64,000 bases of DNA, taken from NCBI GenBank assembly GCA_040289115.1, contig PSKS01000002.1, positions 60,144 through 124,143 on the forward strand, given 5' to 3'. Below are positions 58,342 to 64,000 of the stretch, in pieces (within the stretch, counting starts at the first letter, position 1; every line of letters begins with the position of its first letter). Position numbers and translations under genes: made by a program. Under the pieces are notes generated by a model. The model was not told the DNA's origin, ran no database searches, and saw nothing but the letters and a program-made list of their open reading frames with translations. The stretch comes from JAUQQI01 sp040289115. GTDB lineage: Bacteria; Chloroflexota; Dehalococcoidia; JAUQQI01.

Positions 58342-59432
58342 GAAGGTGGATGGGATTAGTAGCTTCCTTTGCAGCGGGCCTCCTAGTCGGAAGCCTCCTA
58401 CTTTCCAGCGTTGGGGGTCTGGCCACCCAGTGGCTCTGGGCCGGCCCCCCCGACCGCCCCCGGGTGGTCAGCGCCGCCGGAGTGGTCCTCGACGAGGAGT
58501 GGCTTATGGACCTATATGACCGGGCCAGCCCCAGCGTGGTCCGGATAACCCAGACCCGGGGCGACAACCAGGTCGGCCTCGGGTCCGGCATCGTCCTGGA
58601 CCGGAGCGGCCACATCCTCACCAACAACCACGTGGTGGCCGGCGGCGGGCGCCTCATCGTCACTTTGCCGGACCGAACCCGGGTGGAGGCCCGCCTGGTC
58701 GGCCGTGACCCCGGCAACGACTTGGCCGTCATTAAGGTCGACGTCGACCCGGCCAGGCTTACCCCGGCCATCATCGGAGACTCCTCAAGGGTGAGGCCGG
58801 GCCAGTTTGCCATCGCCCTGGGCAATCCCTTCGGCCTGGACCGCACCATCACATTGGGCATCATAAGCGGGGTCGGCCGGACCCTGCCCACGGGCGGGCG
58901 GCCCTTGCGCTCGCTGATTCAGACTGACGCCCTGATCAATCCCGGCAACTCGGGCGGGCCCCTCCTTAACGCCCAGGGCGAGGTTATCGGCGTAAACACC
59001 GCCCTCGACTCGACCCAGCTGTCCGGAGACGGACGCGGCGCGGCCATTGGGCTAGCCGTCCCGATAAACATCGCTAAGCAGGTGCTGCCCAGGATGCTGG
59101 CGGGCGAGACCGTCAAACACCCTTGGCTCGGGATCTCCAGCCTGGAGCTGGACCCCATCGTGGCCCAGGACCGAGGCATCCCGTTAACCAACGGGGCCAT
59201 GGTCCAGCGGGTCGTCCGGGACAGCCCGGCCGACCGGGCTGGAATCCGGCCGGGGGACGTCATCGTCAGCATAGACGGCCGCCAGGTCCGGCGGGTGGAC
59301 GACATTGCCGACTACCTGGACACTGCCAAGGCCGTGGGGGATACGGTTACCCTAGAGGTCTGGCGGGACGGCGAAACCTTCAGCCTCGAGGTGACCCTGG
59401 GCGAATGGCCGGAGACGCTGGGCACTCGGTAA
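58338..59432 (+). CDS. HtrA/DegP-type serine protease with PDZ domain
   Basis: 364 residues. A membrane anchor (about 6-25) precedes a trypsin-like domain with H98 (TNNHVV), D128 (GNDLAV) and S205 (NPGNSGGPLL), then one PDZ domain (about 275-360) with LGISSLEL and RAGIRPGDVI. It degrades misfolded proteins at the cell surface. ATG 58338 has GCGGAGGG; a longer frame into the CPBP gene is not used. Confidence 0.93.
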   Translation: MRRWMGLVASFAAGLLVGSLLLSSVGGLATQWLWAGPPDRPRVVSAAGVVLDEEWLMDLYDRASPSVVRITQTRGDNQVGLGSGIVLDRSGHILTNNHVVAGGGRLIVTLPDRTRVEARLVGRDPGNDLAVIKVDVDPARLTPAIIGDSSRVRPGQFAIALGNPFGLDRTITLGIISGVGRTLPTGGRPLRSLIQTDALINPGNSGGPLLNAQGEVIGVNTALDSTQLSGDGRGAAIGLAVPINIAKQVLPRMLAGETVKHPWLGISSLELDPIVAQDRGIPLTNGAMVQRVVRDSPADRAGIRPGDVIVSIDGRQVRRVDDIADYLDTAKAVGDTVTLEVWRDGETFSLEVTLGEWPETLGTR

Positions 59433-59455
59433 CCGGAGTCGCCGGACCAGATGCG

Positions 59456-60649
59456 GTGGTCCCCACCCACCACCGCTGGGCGGCGACCGGGGTGGGCCTT
59501 TTGCTGCTTTTTACCAGCGCCGGGATCGGCTTTTACGGCTTCAGCGCCTTTGTCAAGCCCCTGGCCGCCGAGTTCGGCTGGGGCCGGGGGGAAATCAGCC
59601 TGGCCATCACCGTCCAGTTCCTGACCACGGCCGCCGTCGGCCCCCTGGTCGGCCGGATGGTGGACAGATACGGCCCCCGCCGACTGATGCTGGTCGGCCT
59701 CGTCCTTTACGCTCTGATCCTCCTGGGCCTGAGCCGAATGACATCCCAGGCCCACCTGCTGGCCGGGTTTGTGGGCCTAGGCATCGGCAGCTCCCTTTTC
59801 GGCACGGTGCCCGTCCAGAGCGCCCTGGCCGCTGCATTCGGGGCGCGGCGGGGTCAGGCGGTGGGGCTGGTCACCGTGGGCATAAGCCTAGGGGGCGTCC
59901 TTATGACCCCGGTGGCTGTCCTGCTTGTGGATGCCCTGGGTTGGCGGGCAGCCCTAACCGCCCTGGGCCTGGCCGTCCTGGCGGTGATGCCGCCGCTGGT
60001 AGCGGCCGCCGTCCGGGTTCCGGCCCCTTCGAACCCCCTTCAGGGGCCGGGGGACGGGGCCGTCTCCCTGGGGGCGGTGGTGCGGCGGCCGGTCTTCTGG
60101 CTCCTTGGCCTGGCCATCTTCACCGGCGGCCTGGGTGCCCTGGCCACCCTGTTTCACTTGGTAAGCTTCTTTACCGACCGGGGCCTCGACCCACTGACGG
60201 CTTCCGTCCTCTTGAGCCTCACCACGGCCTTCGGCATCGTGGCCAAGCTCATCTTCGGACCCCTCTGTGACCTTATAAGCGCCCGCCGGGTGATGGTCCT
60301 AAGTTTCAGCCTGCAGATCGCCGGCCTGCTGGGATATCTCCTTTTACCCCCGTCGGTGGCCGCCTATACCGCCACGGCCGTGGTCTTCGGCCTGGGAATG
60401 GGCGCCAATTCGGCCATCCACCCCATCCTGACCAGCCAGACCTTCGGACTGGCTGCCTTCGGAACGGCCTTCGGGGCCCTGGTTGCCTTCTTCCAGCTGG
60501 CCTCGGCCCTGGGCCCGGCCTTCGCCGGCCTGGTGTATGACCTGACCGGCAGCTACTCGGCGGCCCTCCTCACCTTTCTGGCCGGGCTGATGGTGGGCCT
60601 TGCAAGCCTGGGCCTAACCGACCGCCTCATCGCCGCCGGCCGCGCCTAG
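59456..60649 (+). CDS. major facilitator superfamily transporter (monocarboxylate/OFA-like)
   Basis: 397 residues, 12 helices. The first helix and loop GFYGFSAFVKPLAAEFGWGRGEIS and the loop GRMVDRYGPRRLM follow the pattern of monocarboxylate and oxalate-formate antiporter-like MFS proteins. Substrate not determinable; an organic acid is plausible beside acyl-CoA genes. GTG 59456 is chosen as the only start just before the first helix; its ribosome site is weak. Its stop shares CTAG with the convergent acyl-CoA dehydrogenase stop. Confidence 0.85.
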   Translation: MVPTHHRWAATGVGLLLLFTSAGIGFYGFSAFVKPLAAEFGWGRGEISLAITVQFLTTAAVGPLVGRMVDRYGPRRLMLVGLVLYALILLGLSRMTSQAHLLAGFVGLGIGSSLFGTVPVQSALAAAFGARRGQAVGLVTVGISLGGVLMTPVAVLLVDALGWRAALTALGLAVLAVMPPLVAAAVRVPAPSNPLQGPGDGAVSLGAVVRRPVFWLLGLAIFTGGLGALATLFHLVSFFTDRGLDPLTASVLLSLTTAFGIVAKLIFGPLCDLISARRVMVLSFSLQIAGLLGYLLLPPSVAAYTATAVVFGLGMGANSAIHPILTSQTFGLAAFGTAFGALVAFFQLASALGPAFAGLVYDLTGSYSAALLTFLAGLMVGLASLGLTDRLIAAGRA

Positions 60650-61761
60650 TCCAGCCCGAGGGTTCGGGCCACCTGCTCCCGCTGGAAGTCCAGATCGCCA
60701 AAGCGGACCTCCAGGGCCTTGCCACGACGGGTGTAAAGCTGCAGGTCGTAGTCCCGGGTAAAGCCGATGGCCCCGTGGATCTGGTGGGCCTCGGCGAACA
60801 CCCGCCGGCAGGCCTCGCTGGCCCAGCCCTTGGCAATGGCCACCTCCCGGTCAGACTCCAGCCCCTCGCCTAGGGCCCATGCCGCCTGGTAGGTCACGAA
60901 CCGGGCCCCGTCCACGTCGGTGGCCATGTTGGCGCACTTATGCTGGATCGCCTGGAACGACCCGATGGGCACCCCGAACTGGACCCGGGTCTTGGCGTAG
61001 TTAACGGCCATCTCAAAGGCCTTCTGCGCACCTCCCACCAGGTACGCACACGCCGCCACCGTCGCCCGCTGGATGGCCCGCCGGAAGACTGCTTCGCCGC
61101 CCCCGGGCTCACCCAGGACGGCGTCCCGGCCGACCCGCACTTGGTCGTAAACCACCTCGGCCTGCTTGTCTTTGGCGATGGTCTTGAGGAGCTCAATGTT
61201 CAGGCCAGGGGTATTTGCCGGCACCAGAAGGGCCGTAAGCCCTTCCGGGGTTCGGGCGGCCGTAAGGATGTAGTGGGCCACGTTGGCCCAGGGCACGAAG
61301 AGTTTGGTGCCCCGCAAAACGTAGAAGTCGCCGTCGGGCCGGCCCTCGAGGGCGATGGTACTCAGGTCGTTCTCGCTGCCGGGCTCGTCGATGGCCATGG
61401 TTGCGAGCAGCTCGCCGGCAGCGATCTTGGGCAGAAGCTCCTGCTTCTGGGCCTCGGTCCCGTGGTCTAGGACCGCCAGCCCCACCACCATCGTCTCAAT
61501 GTAGGGGGCCGGCAGAAGGGCCCGCCCCATCTCTTCGGTCAGCAGGACCATCTCCAGGTAGCCCATCCCCAGACCCCCATATTCGGTCGGGAACGGCAGG
61601 CCGAGCCAGCCCAGGTTCGCCATCTTCTGCCAAAGGGCCGGCGGGTAGCCCCGCGGGTCCTGCTCCATCTCCCGGACCAGCCTCGGGGGACACTCGACCT
61701 CCAGGAAGTCCCGGGCTGACCTACGCAGCATCTCCTGCTCTTCGGTGAATCCCAGGTCCAT
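60646..61761 (-). CDS. acyl-CoA dehydrogenase-family protein, catalytic Glu not seen
   Basis: 371 residues. MAIDEPGSENDLS replaces the usual FAD loop T-E-P-x-A-G-S-D, and neither the YEGT Glu (YTRRGKALEVRFGD) nor the isovaleryl-type Glu (RATVAACAYLVGGAQKA) is found. This is like the non-catalytic partners in heterotetrameric steroid-type acyl-CoA dehydrogenases, which need a second subunit. ATG 61761 has GGGAGGAG. The partner may be elsewhere in the genome. Confidence 0.82.
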   Translation of the reverse strand: MDLGFTEEQEMLRRSARDFLEVECPPRLVREMEQDPRGYPPALWQKMANLGWLGLPFPTEYGGLGMGYLEMVLLTEEMGRALLPAPYIETMVVGLAVLDHGTEAQKQELLPKIAAGELLATMAIDEPGSENDLSTIALEGRPDGDFYVLRGTKLFVPWANVAHYILTAARTPEGLTALLVPANTPGLNIELLKTIAKDKQAEVVYDQVRVGRDAVLGEPGGGEAVFRRAIQRATVAACAYLVGGAQKAFEMAVNYAKTRVQFGVPIGSFQAIQHKCANMATDVDGARFVTYQAAWALGEGLESDREVAIAKGWASEACRRVFAEAHQIHGAIGFTRDYDLQLYTRRGKALEVRFGDLDFQREQVARTLGLD

Positions 61762-61791
61762 CGTTTAAGCTCCTCCCTTAAAAGGTCCGGT

Positions 61792-62151
61792 TTAAACCCG
61801 CCGGTAGGCCCCGAAGGGCCCCAGTGGGGCGCCACCCAGCAGGTGCATGTGCAGGTGGAAGACCACCTGACCCGAGTCCGGGCCGGCGTTAATCACCAGC
61901 CGGTAGCCTGTAGATTTTACCCCCTGCTTTTCGGCCACGATCTGGGCCACCCGGAACATCCGCCAGACGGTCTCGGCGTGCCGTTCTTCCAAATCGTTGA
62001 CCGATGGGATGTGCTCCAGGGGCACCACCAGGATGTGGACGGGGGCCCGGGGCATTATGTCCTTAAAAGCAATGATAGCGTCGTCCCGGTAGACGACGTC
62101 AGCCGGTGCTTCGCCCGCGATAATGCGACAGAAGATGCAGTCCCGGGCCAT
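61792..62151 (-). CDS. HIT-family (HINT-like) nucleotide hydrolase
   Basis: 119 residues with the C-x2-C zinc pair (CIFCRI), NAGPDSGQVVFHLHMHLLGG containing the HIT triad (H-x-H-x-H) and the central His. HINT proteins cleave adenosine phosphoramidates and acyl-adenylates. ATG 62151; an AAAGGG lies close to the start. Confidence 0.93.
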   Translation of the reverse strand: MARDCIFCRIIAGEAPADVVYRDDAIIAFKDIMPRAPVHILVVPLEHIPSVNDLEERHAETVWRMFRVAQIVAEKQGVKSTGYRLVINAGPDSGQVVFHLHMHLLGGAPLGPFGAYRRV

Positions 62152-62162
62152 CGCCCTTTAAT

Positions 62163-62987
62163 TTAAGCCAACCCCGGTCCGAAGTCAAATCGGCCCTGGA
62201 CCGCCGCGTCAAATGGACTCCAGACGGCGCTGGGCCGGTCCCGGAGGGCCACCTCCACCCGCACGGGATTCGCCCCAGCCTGCTCGAAAACCTGCCGGAC
62301 CGTCCGCCGAGCCAGCCGGGGCGAATTGTTCACGGCCGAAAGGTGAGCCAACCAGACGGTCCGGGGCCGTCCGTCGGCCACCCGGAGCAAAATTTGGGCC
62401 GCCTGCTCATTGGAGAGGTGGCCGTTCGGGGCGGCGATCCGGGCCTTAAGCCGACTGCTGTAAGGCCCGGCCAGCAGGCGCCTGAGGTCATGGTTGGAGT
62501 CCAGAATTATCAGGTCAGCCTGCCTCAGGGCGTAAACCAGGTCTTCGCAAGACTGCCCTAGGTCCACCGCCAGGACCACTCGCCAAGGCCCCAGCCCGAC
62601 CAGGTAGCCCACCGGTTGCAAGGCATCGTGGGGCAGGCCAAAGCTCGTCACAAAAAAGCTTCCCATTGCCAGGGTGGTCCCCACCGGCTGGGAAACCCCA
62701 TCCACCCGGAGGCCCAACCGATAAAGGCCGTCCAGGGTACCGGGACTGGCTATCAGGGGAACGTCGTAGCGGCGGCAAACGGCCCCCACCGCCGAGGCGT
62801 GGTCGGCATGCTCGTGGGTAAGGCACACCCCCACCAGCCGGGGCCGACCGGGGATGCGGGCCAGCTCAGCCTGGACCGCCCTTAACGGGATCCCAGCGTC
62901 GACCAGGAGGGCCTCATCCCCGGACCAGATAAGGTAGGCGTTGCCGCTGCTTCCGCTGGCCAGCGATTTAACCCGAAGCGTGGGCAA
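62163..62987 (-). CDS. metallo-beta-lactamase-fold hydrolase, YycJ/WalJ-like
   Basis: 274 residues. The start VKSLASGSSGNAYLI, the dinuclear zinc motif THEHADH, and later GHLSNEQAA and LAHLSAVNN are typical of YycJ (WalJ) nucleases implicated in DNA replication and repair. TTG 62987 abuts GGGAGG with no spacing, an odd arrangement, but no other in-frame start exists. A TATAAT box at 63016-63011 gives a leader of about 17 bases. Confidence 0.87.
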   Translation of the reverse strand: MPTLRVKSLASGSSGNAYLIWSGDEALLVDAGIPLRAVQAELARIPGRPRLVGVCLTHEHADHASAVGAVCRRYDVPLIASPGTLDGLYRLGLRVDGVSQPVGTTLAMGSFFVTSFGLPHDALQPVGYLVGLGPWRVVLAVDLGQSCEDLVYALRQADLIILDSNHDLRRLLAGPYSSRLKARIAAPNGHLSNEQAAQILLRVADGRPRTVWLAHLSAVNNSPRLARRTVRQVFEQAGANPVRVEVALRDRPSAVWSPFDAAVQGRFDFGPGLA

Positions 62988-63034
62988 CCTCCCGGAGCAG
63001 AACCTTCGAGATTATACCCGAAGACACCACCCAC

Positions 63035-63063
63035 TGGTCACATGTATCAGTATCCGGTAATAT
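63035..63063 (+). promoter_or_regulatory. promoter of the metal ATPase gene
   Basis: TGGTCA (63035-63040), 17 bases, TAATAT (63058-63063), nine bases before ATG 63073, so the message may be leaderless. Divergent from the YycJ gene. Confidence 0.45.
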
Positions 63064-63072
63064 TTAAATGCG

Positions 63073-64000
63073 ATGGCCTTCTCCCCGCCCGAGACACCGA
63101 CGGCCGCCTGCGGGTGCAGCCTCGAGGCCGCCCCACCCCGGCCCTGGGACCGGCTGAAGGCTGCCTTCGGCCTGCTGGTGGCCGGAGTTCTACTAGTTGG
63201 GCTTTTGGGGGAACGGCTCGGCCTCCTCGGCCGCCTGGAGGAGGCGATCCCCTTTACCCTCGGGGCGGCCCTGGTGGGGGCCGCCGGCTTCCCGGTCTTC
63301 CGGGAGGTGCTGGGGGCGGCCTGGCGGGGCCATGTTACACCCCACACCCTGATGACCCTTGGGGCCCTGGCCGCCCTCGGGACCGGTCAGTGGACCCCGG
63401 CCCTGGTCGTGGTCTTCTTTATGCGGGTTGGCGAGACTGTCGAAAGGTTCACCGTCGAGCAGGCCCGGCAGGGGATAAAGGCCCTCCTGCAGCAGGCTCC
63501 CCGGCGAGCGATGGTCCTCCGGGACGGGCAAGAGGTCGAGGTCCCCGTTTCTGACCTGCGGGCCGGGGAGACGGTTATCGTCCGGAATGGGGGCCAAATT
63601 CCAGCGGACGGGGTGGTGGTTGCCGGCCGGGCCGCGGTGGACCAGTCGGCCCTCACCGGGGAGGCGATGCCGGCGGAGGTGGGGCCGGGCGACCCGGTCT
63701 ACGCCGCTACCATCGTCCGACAGGGCTACCTCCAGGTCAGGGTGGACCGGGTCGGCCCGGATACCACCTTCGGGCGGGTCGTCAGGCTGGTGGCCGAGGC
63801 CGAGGCCCACCGGGGGCCGATGCAGCGCTGGGCCGACCGGTTCTCGGCCTACTTCCTCCCGGTTGTCCTCGGCCTGGCGGCGGTAGCCTTTGTCACGGGC
63901 GGCCCCCTGGCCGCGGCTGCTGTCCTGGTGGTGGCCTGCTCCTGCGCCTTCGGCCTGGCCACCCCGGTGGCCGTGCTGGCCGCCGTCGGGGCGGCCGCCC
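63073..64000 (+). CDS. P1B-type heavy-metal ATPase with CSC motif (3' partial)
   Basis: 309 residues are visible before the right edge; the phosphorylation domain lies beyond. Two to four helices precede the actuator domain with DQSALTGEAMPAEVG (near residue 195). The metal-site helix reads VACSCAFGLATPVAV (C289-S290-C291) where most family members have CPC, CPH or SPC. There is no N-terminal HMA domain, only a short C13-G-C15. Likely exporter of a soft or transition metal; which metal is not predictable. ATG 63073 lacks a ribosome site and lies just after a possible -10. Confidence 0.85.
   Translation, partial: MAFSPPETPTAACGCSLEAAPPRPWDRLKAAFGLLVAGVLLVGLLGERLGLLGRLEEAIPFTLGAALVGAAGFPVFREVLGAAWRGHVTPHTLMTLGALAALGTGQWTPALVVVFFMRVGETVERFTVEQARQGIKALLQQAPRRAMVLRDGQEVEVPVSDLRAGETVIVRNGGQIPADGVVVAGRAAVDQSALTGEAMPAEVGPGDPVYAATIVRQGYLQVRVDRVGPDTTFGRVVRLVAEAEAHRGPMQRWADRFSAYFLPVVLGLAAVAFVTGGPLAAAAVLVVACSCAFGLATPVAVLAAVGAAA

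Noticed and set aside
1..64000. CRISPR arrays, insertion sequences, prophage genes, rRNA and tRNA genes
   Set aside because: No regularly spaced repeats, transposase or integrase motifs, or RNA gene signatures were seen on either strand.

Overview
The window is a GC-rich bacterial chromosome segment of about 72 densely packed genes, many with 4-base ATGA or GTGA overlaps. There is no rRNA, tRNA, CRISPR array or insertion sequence that I can see. Shine-Dalgarno sites are strong (GGAGG type), promoters are classical TTGACA/TATAAT types, and GTG and TTG starts are common. Housekeeping linkages (yebC-ruvC-ruvA, parA-parB, prfA-prmC, dapB-asd-dapA, a secG cluster) and the 11-subunit nuo operon without nuoEFG suggest a GC-rich, deep-branching Bacillota-like organism (Moorella/Thermaerobacter type). 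This placement is inference, not proof.

Layout. 1-4.0 kb: the end of an acyl-CoA synthetase with an N-terminal acetyltransferase domain, then a two-gene operon of a MarR regulator with a cysteine tail and a protoglobin, with a clear promoter and palindromic operator. 4-7.5 kb: an enoyl-reductase-like SDR, a 2-hydroxyacid dehydrogenase and murJ. 7.5-11.1 kb: ruvA, ruvC, yebC, parB, parA. 11.2-13.6 kb: a ketopantoate-reductase-like protein, an SDR lacking its catalytic triad, and a decayed MFS transporter. 13.6-19.5 kb: glycosyltransferases around prfA-prmC. 19.6-29 kb: the lysine/diaminopimelate operon, a hydroxyacid-oxoacid transhydrogenase, recA, an aminotransferase, a peptide-binding protein, secG and a DUF697-like membrane protein.

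29.3-40.8 kb: a split thiamine-diphosphate decarboxylase (sulfopyruvate-decarboxylase-like), then the complex I operon nuoABCDHIJK-X-LMN, where X is a small DUF2007-like protein. With no NADH-oxidising module, this complex probably takes electrons from ferredoxin or another carrier. 40.8-47.3 kb: lgt, ybeY, small membrane proteins, a family 5 uracil-DNA glycosylase, a beta-carbonic anhydrase with its own promoter and palindrome, a decayed PIN (VapC-like) toxin, a CvpA-CAP fusion and an amidase.

47.3-53.2 kb is an acyl-CoA catabolic cluster: MaoC hydratase, CaiB-type CoA-transferase, acyl-CoA dehydrogenase, ketopantoate-reductase-like protein, NUDIX hydrolase and a two-subunit CoA-transferase. 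The CoA-transferase alpha gene has an in-frame TGA where I recall relatives having cysteine, followed by a SECIS-like hairpin. It may be a new selenoprotein or a nonsense mutant. 53.2-64 kb: small unknown proteins, a NylC-like P1 peptidase, a LOG-family protein, glutamate dehydrogenase, a CPBP protease with HtrA, an MFS transporter, a second acyl-CoA dehydrogenase, a HIT protein, a metallo-beta-lactamase-fold protein and the start of a P1B metal ATPase with a CSC motif.
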